Assembly: GCF_020832205.1 (NCBI RefSeq)
Contig: NZ_JAFIFD010000051.1
Span: 1-44,021, forward strand
Direction: 5' to 3'
From: Exiguobacterium sp.
GTDB lineage: Bacteria; Bacillota; Bacilli; Exiguobacteriales; Exiguobacteriaceae
Length of the DNA: 44,021 nt
A model generated the notes under the pieces. The model had not been told where the DNA came from and searched no databases. It saw only the letters and a list, made by a program, of their open reading frames with translations. Of the stretch, positions 34,393 to 42,685 are shown piece by piece (within the stretch, counting starts at the first letter, position 1; every line of letters starts with the position of its first letter). A program made the translations under genes and the position numbers.

Positions 34393-35407
34393 ACGTCTCA
34401 CCTCGTTTCAGTCTTGCGAACACTAAGCGAATCTGGAAATAACTAAGTTCGTCGATCTGGTCAAAAATCGGTTTCAACGCCCAACTTTCGCCTTCGCGGA
34501 GCCGCTCCACTTCAGCGATCCATCGCGTTGGCACGAATTGGTCGAGCGGGAACTCCTCGATATACATCGCCATCTCGACGACGTGATCCTCGATTGTCGA
34601 AGTACGTAACCGCCGCAGCGATTGTACTTCCGAGAACGAACGCCCTGCCGTCAACAAGTCAAACGACTCCCGTGCCGAGAGCGTCATCCGTTCACGAGAC
34701 AGACCGTGGCTAAATCCTCGGAGTTTGGCGTCTTCCGGCAATTGGTTCAACAACGCGTTCCATCCCGCTAAAAAGTAAAGACGGGCCGTCCGAGCATCGA
34801 CGTCGAGGAGCGTTGCGATTTGTTCATACGTGTAGCCGGTCTCGAACGCACCCGTGAACCGGTAGACGACAGCGGTCGCATACGGGTCTCCGACCGCCTC
34901 GAGCGCAGTCTCGAGTTCTGCGTGAAACGACTCGATCAACGGACGCCAGTCCCGGTCGGACCGGACGATTTGCTTCACCCATCGTTCGGCGAGCCGGTCC
35001 GCCTGAACCGGATAGAACGTCCGTTTATGCTCGAGCGACATGAACGTCTGGATGAACAGACTGAGACGTTTCCACGTCATCGTCGTATAGTCGCGCTGTT
35101 CACCGCCGAGACGTTCAAATAAGTCACTCACCGCTTCCGGAGCAGCTAAAAGCTGACCTGCCCCGGTCAGTGTGAACGTCGAACGGTTGAGCCAGCCTCG
35201 TTTCTCTAACGAGGCCATCAGTTTCTCGTAATCATATTTCGTGTACGGGAACATCCCGAACACCGGTTCAAGGTCATAAAAGAACGCATCTTGAAGTGTC
35301 GTCGCCGACCGTTTCCCGTTCAACACGTGAAACAGACTCCGCTCGCTGCGCTCTCCTTTTAAACGGTCGATCGCGAGGAGCAGCACCCCGTCAGCTAAAT
35401 GAACCAT
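34385..35407 (-). CDS. ypbB: YpbB-like helix-turn-helix protein
   Basis: A 340-aa soluble protein, related to B. subtilis YpbB, always next to the RecQ/RecS helicase in Bacillales. A helix-turn-helix-like segment (about 256-300, SARESFDLLTAGRSFSEVQ and on) lies in the C-terminal third, as in the HTH_40 domain found attached to some RecQ helicases; this suggests YpbB and RecS work as one unit (inference). A second HTH-like stretch (YEQIATLLDVDARTARLYF) lies mid-protein. The ATG at 35407 follows AGGAGGTG; six upstream residues in frame are ignored. The gene diverges from fer. Confidence 0.82.
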   Translation of the reverse strand: MVHLADGVLLLAIDRLKGERSERSLFHVLNGKRSATTLQDAFFYDLEPVFGMFPYTKYDYEKLMASLEKRGWLNRSTFTLTGAGQLLAAPEAVSDLFERLGGEQRDYTTMTWKRLSLFIQTFMSLEHKRTFYPVQADRLAERWVKQIVRSDRDWRPLIESFHAELETALEAVGDPYATAVVYRFTGAFETGYTYEQIATLLDVDARTARLYFLAGWNALLNQLPEDAKLRGFSHGLSRERMTLSARESFDLLTAGRSFSEVQSLRRLRTSTIEDHVVEMAMYIEEFPLDQFVPTRWIAEVERLREGESWALKPIFDQIDELSYFQIRLVFARLKRGETFV

Positions 35408-35462
35408 CGTGCCACCTCCTCTCAAAAATCATTATTCTTCCAAAACGATGTTCGTTTCCTCA

Positions 35463-35802
<340 letters not shown>

Positions 35803-35805
35803 GCG

Positions 35806-35850
35806 GAGAGAGACATGTGTGTCTAAGACATACATGTCTCTCTTTTTTTT
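35806..35850 (+). terminator. Terminator of fer
   Basis: GAGAGACATGT (35808-35818) pairs with ACATGTCTCTC (35832-35842), followed by eight T (35843-35850). The T-run reaches the stop codon of the convergent nuclease gene. Confidence 0.92.
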
Positions 35851-36649
35851 AGCGGGCCGCCTTCCGGAAGCCTGCTGCTTCGGCTTCATCTTCAGAGCAG
35901 AACATCTCCTCGGCATTCGTCCGCTCATAGCTCGCACCGCCCGGGACGTGATAGATTTTCTCCCCGTCTCGGTTGATGTTGCCTTTTATGTCACAATCAC
36001 GATCTGTCTTCGGTTTCGGGGTCGCAGGCGTCGTCGCCTCATGGTCAAACCCGTTCCCTGTCACGTAGTCTTCGAGGCTCCAGATGCCGAGCAACGCTTC
36101 TTTCGCTGATCGCTCGACCGTCCGAAACGCATCGACGTGCTGCGTGTTCGGGGCATAGATGTACGCGACTCGGGCCAAACCGCGCCGCAACAATTCCTCG
36201 TTCAGCATCACCCCGTCGTACCAGACGTAAGCGAGCGTGCGCTGATACCGGTCATAGCGCCCGACATCATACTCGAGGGTGATCGTGTCCCCTTCCGGGA
36301 GCCAACGCTCGACAAACGATTTCGCTTCCTCTCCGTACGGTTGCACCGGGAGTGTCGGATGACTCGTCTCTGGCGTGTCGACGAGGAGCAGGCGAATCGA
36401 TTCGGTCGCGCCGCTCTCGAACTCGACTTTGAGCGTGTCGCCATCGACGACGCGGTCGAGCGTGACCGTCTCTGTCTTGCCAATCGGTCGGGCGACTTGC
36501 TTCCCGACGTCAGCACTCGGATAGTCCGCCTCCAGTTCAACGAGCGATTCGGGCGGGTCGACTTGGCCGGCGAACCAGTCGTCGACCGAACAGCCGGACA
36601 GCACGATCGTCGCCAAAAAGACGAACAGCCATTGCCATCTTTTTTTCAA
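35849..36649 (-). CDS. Thermonuclease-family lipoprotein with C-terminal YhcR-like domain
   Basis: A 266-aa exported nuclease. A lipobox LSGC puts the lipidated cysteine at C20. The staphylococcal-nuclease domain follows (about 58-205) with the active-site pattern: DGDTLKVEF, RLLLVDTPE, GEEAKSF and RYQRTLAYVW supply the Asp, Arg, Glu and Arg expected. The last 55 residues (DCDIKGNINRDGEKIYH, then CSEDEAEAAGFR) resemble the small domain found at the end of some Bacillus extracellular nucleases such as YhcR. Start is TTG at 36649 with GAGGTG 6 nt upstream. It stands between fer and the nucleoside ABC operon, which is not a B. subtilis neighbourhood. Nutrient scavenging from DNA is a plausible role. 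Confidence 0.85.
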   Translation of the reverse strand: MKKRWQWLFVFLATIVLSGCSVDDWFAGQVDPPESLVELEADYPSADVGKQVARPIGKTETVTLDRVVDGDTLKVEFESGATESIRLLLVDTPETSHPTLPVQPYGEEAKSFVERWLPEGDTITLEYDVGRYDRYQRTLAYVWYDGVMLNEELLRRGLARVAYIYAPNTQHVDAFRTVERSAKEALLGIWSLEDYVTGNGFDHEATTPATPKPKTDRDCDIKGNINRDGEKIYHVPGGASYERTNAEEMFCSEDEAEAAGFRKAAR

Positions 36650-36675
36650 TTGTCTCACCTCTTTATGAGTATAAC

Positions 36676-36712
36676 AAAAAAGGTTGTTCGACTTAAGCGT
36701 CAAACAACCTTT
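36676..36712 (-). terminator. Terminator of the nucleoside ABC operon
   Basis: Minus strand 10-bp stem AAAGGTTGTT/AACAACCTTT (36703-36712 with 36679-36688), followed by T (36676-36681). It begins 29 bp past the nupQ stop. Confidence 0.88.
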
Positions 36713-36741
36713 CGTAAACGGGACATATGTCCTTTCTTTCG

Positions 36742-37701
36742 TTAACGTTTCCCTTTAATATACGGGATACCGACTGACTTCGGCGCATCAGCCCGTCCGA
36801 CGACTCCAGCGAGCGCGAGAATCGTGAGCGCGTACGGTGCGATCAAGAGCAGCACTTGCGGCACGTTGTTGATGACCGGCAAGTTGCTGCCGATGATCGA
36901 GAGTGCTTGAGCGAATCCGAAGAAGAGACCGGCTCCGAGGGCACCGAGCGGATTCCATTTTCCGAAGATCATCGCAGCGATGGCAAGGAAGCCTTGTCCG
37001 ACGATCGTCGTCCCACTGAAGTTCGTCGTGACAGTGACGGCGTATACCGCACCGGCAAGACCACCGAACGCGCCCGAGAGCATGACGCCCATGAAGCGCA
37101 TTTTCGTGACGTTGATCCCCATCGTATCCGCCGCCATCGGGTGTTCCCCGACCGAACGAAGACGCAGACCAAACGGTGTCTTGAAGATGACGAACCAGAC
37201 GACGAACGCGAGTGCGATTGCGATGAACGACGTGTACTGGACGTTGATGAAGAACATGCGGAGCACCGGAATGTCCGACAAGATCGGCACGTTCTCTTTG
37301 GCGATCCGGTATTGAATGAAGTCGGTCTGTCCTTTGTTGTACAAGACACGGACGACGAAGATGGCGAGACCGACGGCGAGCATGTTGATCGCGACACCGA
37401 GAACGGTCTGGTCAGCCCGCCACAGAATCGCCGGCACAGCCAAGAAGAGCGAGAAGAGCGCACCGACGACCATCGCGACTAAAAGCGCGATCCACGGGCT
37501 GAGCCCGCCGAGTCCCATGTTCGTCAACGTGAGCGTCGTGATGATCCCTGTCGCGGCACCGATGACCATGATCCCTTCGAGGGCGATGTTGACGACACCC
37601 GACCGTTCACTGAAGATACCGCCGAGAGCGGCGATGATGAGTGGAGTCGCATAGGCAAGTGCAACCGGTACGACGATATAGAGGACTTCTAAGAAGCTCA
37701 T
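36742..37701 (-). CDS. nupQ: ABC transporter permease (NupQ-like)
   Basis: Second membrane subunit of the nucleoside importer; 319 aa with eight to ten hydrophobic helices and the BPD_transp_2 conserved stretch (GEHPMAADTMGINV to GAFGGLAGAVYAV). Like other members it lacks a classical EAA loop. Pairs with NupP; the genes overlap by 4 nt (ATGA). Substrate by analogy with B. subtilis NupNOPQ, a guanosine importer, but other nucleosides are possible. Confidence 0.9.
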   Translation of the reverse strand: MSFLEVLYIVVPVALAYATPLIIAALGGIFSERSGVVNIALEGIMVIGAATGIITTLTLTNMGLGGLSPWIALLVAMVVGALFSLFLAVPAILWRADQTVLGVAINMLAVGLAIFVVRVLYNKGQTDFIQYRIAKENVPILSDIPVLRMFFINVQYTSFIAIALAFVVWFVIFKTPFGLRLRSVGEHPMAADTMGINVTKMRFMGVMLSGAFGGLAGAVYAVTVTTNFSGTTIVGQGFLAIAAMIFGKWNPLGALGAGLFFGFAQALSIIGSNLPVINNVPQVLLLIAPYALTILALAGVVGRADAPKSVGIPYIKGKR

Positions 37702-38762
37702 TTTTTCTCCACTCCTTTCTTACGATTTCCTTTAAGTTTCTCGATTACATAGTTGAGTGCGTAACCTGACGCCACGAAGATGACGATCGCAGCGATGATG
37801 ACTTTGACGAGTTCAGACGGAATGTTCGCACCGAGCTGCATCGCGAGCCCACCGATGTTGAGTCCGGCGAACAACAAAGCCGCCAAGACGACACCGACGG
37901 CCGTGTTCGCACCGAGAAGCGCGACGGCAATCCCGTCGAATCCGACACCTGTGAACGACGCGCTGAGCGTCATGCCATTGAACGTCCCGAGACCTTCCAT
38001 CGCACCGGCGAGACCGGCGAACATACCCGAGATGACGAACGACAAGACGATGTTGCGATTGACACTCATCCCCGCGTATTGCGAGGCGTGCTTGTTGAAG
38101 CCGACGGCGCGAAGCTCATAACCGAGCGTCGTCCGTTGCAAGATGTAGTAATAGACGATGGCAGCGAGCACGGCGATGAGAATACCCCAGTGCAAGCGCG
38201 AGAACGTCGTCAATTCACGAAGCAACGGTGAGGCGAGCGAGGCCGAGTCTTTGATCGATTCGGTCCGTTCGTTCGTCACCCCGATGACGCTACGTAAAAT
38301 CGCGTTCGTCGTATAGAGGGCGATATAGTTCATCATGATCGATGTGATGACCTCGTGGACGTGGAACTTCGCCTTGAGGAAACCTGGCACGAACGCCCAA
38401 GCAGCTGCAGCGAGCATCGCCGCGAGCAAGGCGAGCGGCAAGTGGATGAACATCGGCAAATCAAAGTTGATCCCGATGTACACCGCTGCCACCCAGCCGA
38501 TCAACACTTGGCCTTCGACCCCGATGTTGAACAAACCGGTCCGGAACGCGAAAGCGACCGCTAGACCTGAGAAGATGAGCGGCGCCGCGGCACGGAGCGT
38601 CTCACCGATCGCGTACGGGCTACCGAGCATGCCGTTAAAGAGCGACGAAAAACCGCGGATTGGGTCGTAACCGCCGATGAGCATGACGATCGCCCCGACG
38701 AGTAGTCCCATCAAGATCGACAGGAGTGGGATGAGAAGTCGATTGAGTCCTAGCTTGTTCAT
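37698..38762 (-). CDS. nupP: ABC transporter permease (NupP-like)
   Basis: First membrane subunit of the nucleoside importer; 354 aa, about eight to ten transmembrane helices, with the GVEGQVLIGWVAAVY and LRAVGFNKHASQYAGM blocks shared by this permease family. The C-terminus is basic. It overlaps nupO by 4 nt upstream and nupQ by 4 nt downstream, so the three are translationally coupled. Confidence 0.9.
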   Translation of the reverse strand: MNKLGLNRLLIPLLSILMGLLVGAIVMLIGGYDPIRGFSSLFNGMLGSPYAIGETLRAAAPLIFSGLAVAFAFRTGLFNIGVEGQVLIGWVAAVYIGINFDLPMFIHLPLALLAAMLAAAAWAFVPGFLKAKFHVHEVITSIMMNYIALYTTNAILRSVIGVTNERTESIKDSASLASPLLRELTTFSRLHWGILIAVLAAIVYYYILQRTTLGYELRAVGFNKHASQYAGMSVNRNIVLSFVISGMFAGLAGAMEGLGTFNGMTLSASFTGVGFDGIAVALLGANTAVGVVLAALLFAGLNIGGLAMQLGANIPSELVKVIIAAIVIFVASGYALNYVIEKLKGNRKKGVEKK

Positions 38763-40285
38763 ACTGTTTCTTCCCCTCTCTTACCGCCGGCCATCAAGAA
38801 GCCGAGCTCTTGCTCTGTCGTTTCTTTCGGATCACGGATTCCGACGATCTTACCTTCATAGAGAACCGCGACCCGGTCGGACACGTGTAAAATTTCTTCA
38901 AGTTCGAACGAGATGAGCAGGACGGCGCGTCCTTTTTCCCGTTCTTTGATCAACTGTTCATGGATGAACTCGATGGCGCCGACGTCAAGACCGCGCGTCG
39001 GTTGCGCCGCGATCAACAAGTCCGGGGACCGATCGACTTCACGGGCGATGATCGCTTTTTGTTGGTTCCCCCCAGATAACGCCCGAGCCGGTACGTCGAC
39101 TGATGGAGTTCGGACGTCAAACTTCTCAATTAACGCTTTAGCTTTCTCTGCCACGGCCTTGTAATTCATCAAACCGCGTTTCGAGAAAGGCTCTTTGTAG
39201 TACGTCTGGAGCACCATGTTGTCGCGAATCGTATAGTCGAGGACGAGTCCATGTTTGTGCCGGTCTTGCGGGATATGGCCGACGCCCGCCTCGGTCACTT
39301 TACGAGGGGTGAATCCGGTCACATCGTTCCCGTTCAAGAAAATCTTTCCTGACTCCGGTTTTTTAAGTCCTGAAATCGCCTCGATCAGTTCCGTCTGTCC
39401 GTTCCCGTCGATTCCGGCGATGCCAAGAATTTCACCAGAACGAATTTGTAAATCCAAGCCTTCTACGACTTCTAGGCCACGACTGTCTTTGACGACGAGC
39501 TTTTGAATGTCGAGCACGACTTGCTGTGGATCTGCCTTGGAATATTCCGCATCAAAGTTGACTTCGCGACCGACCATCATTTCAGCAAGGCGATCTTCAT
39601 TGACCGTCTCGTCGATGTCGACCGTGCCGATATAGCGTCCGCGACGGATGACCGTACAGCGGTCTGCGACTTGCATGATCTCTTTTAGCTTATGCGTGAT
39701 CAAGATGATTGACTTGCCCTCTTCGATAAGACGCTTCATGATCTGGATGAGTTCTTGAATCTCTTGCGGCGTCAACACGGCCGTCGGTTCATCAAAAATC
39801 AAAATCTCCGCCCCGCGATAGAGCGTTTTCAAAATTTCGACACGCTGCTGCATCCCGACCGAGATGTCCTCGATTTTCGCATCTGGATCGATGCGGAGGC
39901 CATACTGTTCCGAGATGTCCATTACTTTTTTACGCGCCGTAGCCCGGTCGACCGTCAAGCCGCTCTTCGGTTCTGAACCGAGGATGATGTTTTCTGTCAC
40001 CGTGAACTTCTCGACGAGCATGAAGTGTTGGTGCACCATGCCGATGCCGAGATCGTTGGCGATGTTCGGATTCTCAATGTCCACTTTTTCTCCACGCACG
40101 CGAATCTCTCCACCTTCCGGTTGATAGAGACCGAACAAGACGTTCATGAGCGTCGATTTCCCGGCACCATTTTCCCCGAGAAGCGCATGAATCTCGCCTT
40201 TGCGTAGTTGGAGGGTGATATTGTCGTTCGCTACGAACGTTCCGAACTCTTTGCGAATATTGAGCATTTCAATAACATATTCCAA
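38759..40285 (-). CDS. nupO: ABC transporter ATPase with two cassettes (NupO-like)
   Basis: ATPase of the nucleoside importer, 508 aa with two nucleotide-binding domains. The first has Walker A GENGAGKST (37-45), a divergent signature ISVGMQQR and Walker B ILIFDEPT. The second has a degenerate Walker A (GIDGNGQTE), a good LSGGNQQK signature and a degenerate Walker B ending in QPTRGLD. This pattern is normal for sugar/nucleoside (RbsA-like) dimers. It follows nupN by 61 bp, where a stem-loop sits, and overlaps nupP by 4 nt. Confidence 0.93.
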   Translation of the reverse strand: MEYVIEMLNIRKEFGTFVANDNITLQLRKGEIHALLGENGAGKSTLMNVLFGLYQPEGGEIRVRGEKVDIENPNIANDLGIGMVHQHFMLVEKFTVTENIILGSEPKSGLTVDRATARKKVMDISEQYGLRIDPDAKIEDISVGMQQRVEILKTLYRGAEILIFDEPTAVLTPQEIQELIQIMKRLIEEGKSIILITHKLKEIMQVADRCTVIRRGRYIGTVDIDETVNEDRLAEMMVGREVNFDAEYSKADPQQVVLDIQKLVVKDSRGLEVVEGLDLQIRSGEILGIAGIDGNGQTELIEAISGLKKPESGKIFLNGNDVTGFTPRKVTEAGVGHIPQDRHKHGLVLDYTIRDNMVLQTYYKEPFSKRGLMNYKAVAEKAKALIEKFDVRTPSVDVPARALSGGNQQKAIIAREVDRSPDLLIAAQPTRGLDVGAIEFIHEQLIKEREKGRAVLLISFELEEILHVSDRVAVLYEGKIVGIRDPKETTEQELGFLMAGGKRGEETV

Positions 40286-40306
40286 GAAAGTCCACCCCTA
40301 ACTTTA

Positions 40307-40333
40307 AGTAAAGGGAGACCGCATGGGTCCCCC
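40307..40333 (-). terminator. Stem-loop between nupN and nupO (partial terminator)
   Basis: Minus strand 8-bp stem with one G-U pair (40326-40333 with 40313-40320, loop of five) followed by TTTACTT. It begins 13 bp past nupN. The weak T-run suggests partial termination or mRNA protection, giving more binding protein than transporter. Confidence 0.55.
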
Positions 40334-40346
40334 CTAACTCAATGAA

Positions 40347-41435
40347 TTATTTTACTGATTTCATGAACTCTTCGAACTCAGCATCTGTCGCTGGAGCCGT
40401 AAGTTCGCCGTCGATCAACTGTTGACGGTACTCGTCAACTTTCGCGAGGATCTCGTCTGAGACGTGGTTGTCTGATGTTTCGGCAATACCGACGCCGTCA
40501 TCTTTCAAGCCGAACTCGATGATTTCTCCGCCTGGGAAGTTCCCGTCCATCGTCTGTTTCGATACTTCATACGTCGCAGTGTCTACACGTTTGACCATCG
40601 AAGTGAGCGTGACGTCTTCTGGAAGTCCTTCTTCGTATTGGTCGCGGTCAACACCGATGACCCATACTTGTTCACCGTTTTTCTTACGGTTTTTCGCTTC
40701 AGTGAATACGCCTACCCCTGTACCGCCTGCTGCGTGATAGATGATGTCAGAACCTGCGCCGTACATCCCTGAAGCGATCGCTGTTCCTTTTTCTGCTGAG
40801 TTAAAGTCTTCTGCATACTTGACGTCGATTGTCGCGTCCGGGTTAACCGCCATGACACCGGCTTTAAATCCGTTCTCGAACTTTTTGATCAAGTCAGACT
40901 CGACGCCGCCGATGAAACCGACTTTGTTCGACTCTGTAGAGAGACCGGCGATGACACCGACGAGGAACGAACCTTCTTGTTCTTTAAACGTGATCGATGC
41001 GACGTTCGGTGCATCAACGACCATGTCGACGATCGCGAAGTTGTTATCTGGGAACTGCTCCGCCACTGTCTGAATGTCTTCAGCCATCAAGAAGCCGATT
41101 CCGTAGATCAAGTTGAAGTTGTCACGTGCCAATTGCTGCAAGTTCGGCTGGTAGTCCGCTTGTTTTGACGATTGAAGGTATTTGAACCCTTCGTTTTCCG
41201 TCAAGTTGTTGTCTTCCCCAAACTTCGTGAGACCTTCCCATGCAGATTGGTTGAACGACTTGTCGTCGACGCCGCCCGTATCCGTTACCATCGCTACTTT
41301 GAAGTCGCCGGCTTCCCCGCCGCCTTCTCCGTTTGAAGCACCTTCATTGTCGTCCCCGCCACATGCTGCGAGTACTGTCGAGAGTGTGAGACCTGCTGCT
41401 AAAGCTGAGAGAATCGTTTTTTTCTTGTTCATCAT
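40347..41435 (-). CDS. nupN: BMP-family nucleoside-binding lipoprotein (NupN-like)
   Basis: Substrate-binding protein of the nucleoside importer, 362 aa. The signal peptide ends in lipobox LAAC (lipid on C25), followed by an acidic linker. The body is the BMP (basic membrane protein) fold: DTGGVDDKSFNQSAWEGL near the start and GADIIYH-like AGSDIIYHAAGGTGVGV in the middle. First gene of nupNOPQ. AAAGGGG lies 10 nt before the first of two ATGs. A perfect-match cre box lies 70 bp upstream, suggesting CcpA control, and a GntR regulator is encoded next door. Confidence 0.93.
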   Translation of the reverse strand: MMNKKKTILSALAAGLTLSTVLAACGGDDNEGASNGEGGGEAGDFKVAMVTDTGGVDDKSFNQSAWEGLTKFGEDNNLTENEGFKYLQSSKQADYQPNLQQLARDNFNLIYGIGFLMAEDIQTVAEQFPDNNFAIVDMVVDAPNVASITFKEQEGSFLVGVIAGLSTESNKVGFIGGVESDLIKKFENGFKAGVMAVNPDATIDVKYAEDFNSAEKGTAIASGMYGAGSDIIYHAAGGTGVGVFTEAKNRKKNGEQVWVIGVDRDQYEEGLPEDVTLTSMVKRVDTATYEVSKQTMDGNFPGGEIIEFGLKDDGVGIAETSDNHVSDEILAKVDEYRQQLIDGELTAPATDAEFEEFMKSVK

Positions 41436-41505
41436 CGTCGTGTTTCCCCTTTCGGTTCATAACAATTTAGGTTGTCATGTTATCAGTAGTCTTTACACCG
41501 GTATA

Positions 41506-41519
41506 AGAAAGCGCTTTCA
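41506..41519 (-). promoter_or_regulatory. CcpA cre box upstream of nupN
   Basis: On the minus strand TGAAAGCGCTTTCT matches the cre consensus TGNAANCGNWNNCW in every position. It lies between the gntR stop and nupN, where the nup promoter should be. I could not place a convincing -35/-10 pair here. Confidence 0.65.
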
Positions 41520-41563
41520 CGCTGTTCCCCAAAAATAACCGTTTCCGGATAAAACGAACTAGC

Positions 41564-42283
41564 TTAGACGCGTTTGCGTACGACGTGGAAGTCGAAGCGA
41601 TCCGCTCGGAAAAAGTTTGCTGAATCGAGCAACGGTAAGTCGCTCTCATCGTAGTGCAGTTGTTTTAAAGCGAGTAACGGTTGGTCCGTTTGAAGTTGAG
41701 TCGAAATCTCTGTGTTCACACTCGGTTCGATGTGCGTGATCGCATATGCGACCCGACGTCCTACCTCTTTTTCGAGCGCGTCGAACAGCGACTTTCCTTC
41801 TGTCAAGGCTTCAGGATCAGAAACGAGATGTGCGGGAATTTTGTCCACACAGTATACGACCGGTGTTTCGTCCGCGTAACGAATCCGGACGATCCGATAA
41901 ATCGGAGAGTTCGGTTCAATCTTTAGACGGTCGGCTTCTCTCTCTGTCGCTAACACCTTTTCGGCCACCAATACTTTTGTTCCTGGTGTCATTTTGGCGC
42001 GCATGATCATGTCCGTTACGCTGAACAGTTCTTCGATCCCTGATGTGAAGGGAGGTTTTGAACTGATGAACGTTCCGACTCCATGTTTCCGCACGACAAA
42101 TTTCTCGTCTTCGAGGATACGGAGCGCTTCTCGGAGCGTCGCACGACTGACTCCTAGTTGCTTCGACAACTCGAATTCTGAAGGAAGTTTTTCTCCTTCA
42201 CGATAGACACCCTCATCGATATCTTGCTTGATTTTCTCAATCACCCGGAGATAGAGCAAGCGATGATCGAGCTTGATCGACAT
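41564..42283 (-). CDS. GntR-family regulator (HutC/UTRA type), YmfC-like
   Basis: A 239-aa transcription factor: an N-terminal GntR winged helix (about 8-72, with LPSEFELSKQLGVSRATLREAL) and a C-terminal UTRA ligand domain (about 95-235). It stands directly upstream of nupNOPQ on the same strand and next to ftsK, the place of the GntR gene ymfC beside spoIIIE in Bacillus. A likely role is control of the nucleoside importer (inference). I chose the ATG at 42283, with AAAGGTGG upstream; in-frame GTGs at 42295 and 42292 are inside that SD. Its promoter and a dyad that may be its own operator lie upstream. Confidence 0.88.
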   Translation of the reverse strand: MSIKLDHRLLYLRVIEKIKQDIDEGVYREGEKLPSEFELSKQLGVSRATLREALRILEDEKFVVRKHGVGTFISSKPPFTSGIEELFSVTDMIMRAKMTPGTKVLVAEKVLATEREADRLKIEPNSPIYRIVRIRYADETPVVYCVDKIPAHLVSDPEALTEGKSLFDALEKEVGRRVAYAITHIEPSVNTEISTQLQTDQPLLALKQLHYDESDLPLLDSANFFRADRFDFHVVRKRV

Positions 42284-42317
42284 GGGCCTCACCACCTTTA
42301 CCTATTCTTACCAGTGC

Positions 42318-42329
42318 TCAGACATCTGA
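42318..42329 (-). promoter_or_regulatory. Dyad in the gntR leader, possible autoregulatory operator
   Basis: TCAGA and TCTGA are separated by two bases, between the gntR -10 and its start codon. A 9-base half (GTCAGATGT) recurs on the plus strand at 42555-42563. GntR proteins usually bind short dyads; the link is inferred. Confidence 0.35.
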
Positions 42330-42354
42330 CGTATGAATGCCCTTGCCAATATTA

Positions 42355-42383
42355 AGTATAGGGATTCCAGAATTAGAACGCAA
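42355..42383 (-). promoter_or_regulatory. Likely promoter of gntR (and perhaps nupNOPQ)
   Basis: Minus strand TTGCGT (42378-42383), 17-bp spacer, TATACT (42355-42360). Good -10, weak -35. Leader of about 65 bp. Confidence 0.5.
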
Positions 42384-42635
42384 TAGTTTTTGTTCGGAAT
42401 CAAGGAAATATTTTAAAGTGAAGGGATTCTGTTCACCTCTTAGTCTATATTACCTGTTACCTTCCGGTTTGAAAAGAATCTGTAAAATGAAAACGGTATT
42501 AAAATATGAAAGCGTTTCACGTTTTTCAGTAGTATGGCGCATTTGGCCATATAGGTCAGATGTGCTATATGAGTCATCATAAGCAGGCTTATTTTCAGAA
42601 TTGAACGCTCATTTCCTTTTTGCTGCAAAAAGAAT
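42384..42635. other. AT-rich intergenic stretch with no convincing gene
   Basis: The gap between gntR (42283) and ftsK (42686) is about 400 bp. Its middle is clearly more AT-rich than the neighbouring genes and I find no credible coding frame. Two short open frames (42337-42582 plus, 42440-42664 minus) lack an SD and have unlikely composition. Recognisable pieces are a cre-like dyad TGAAAGCGTTTCA (42507-42519, one base too short between arms) and an inverted pair GTGAA...TTCAC near 42419-42432. It could be a regulatory region or decayed sequence. Confidence 0.5.
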
Positions 42636-42681
42636 AAAAAGCGAACGTTGAGATGTTCATACATCTTAACGTTCGCTTTTT
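42636..42681. terminator. Long bidirectional terminator after ftsK
   Basis: AAAAAGCGAACGTT (42636-42649) pairs perfectly with AACGTTCGCTTTTT (42668-42681); an inner AGATGT/ACATCT stem tops it. A- and T-rich flanks on both strands. Four bases past the ftsK stop. Confidence 0.92.
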
Positions 42682-42685
42682 ATTT

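Noticed and set aside
36856-37482. 208-codon plus-strand open frame opposite nupQ
   Set aside because: Highly charged D/E/R composition typical of antisense to a membrane protein gene; nupQ is secure.
42337-42664. Two short open frames in the gntR-ftsK gap
   Set aside because: No SD, implausible composition, and they overlap the gntR promoter or the ftsK terminator.
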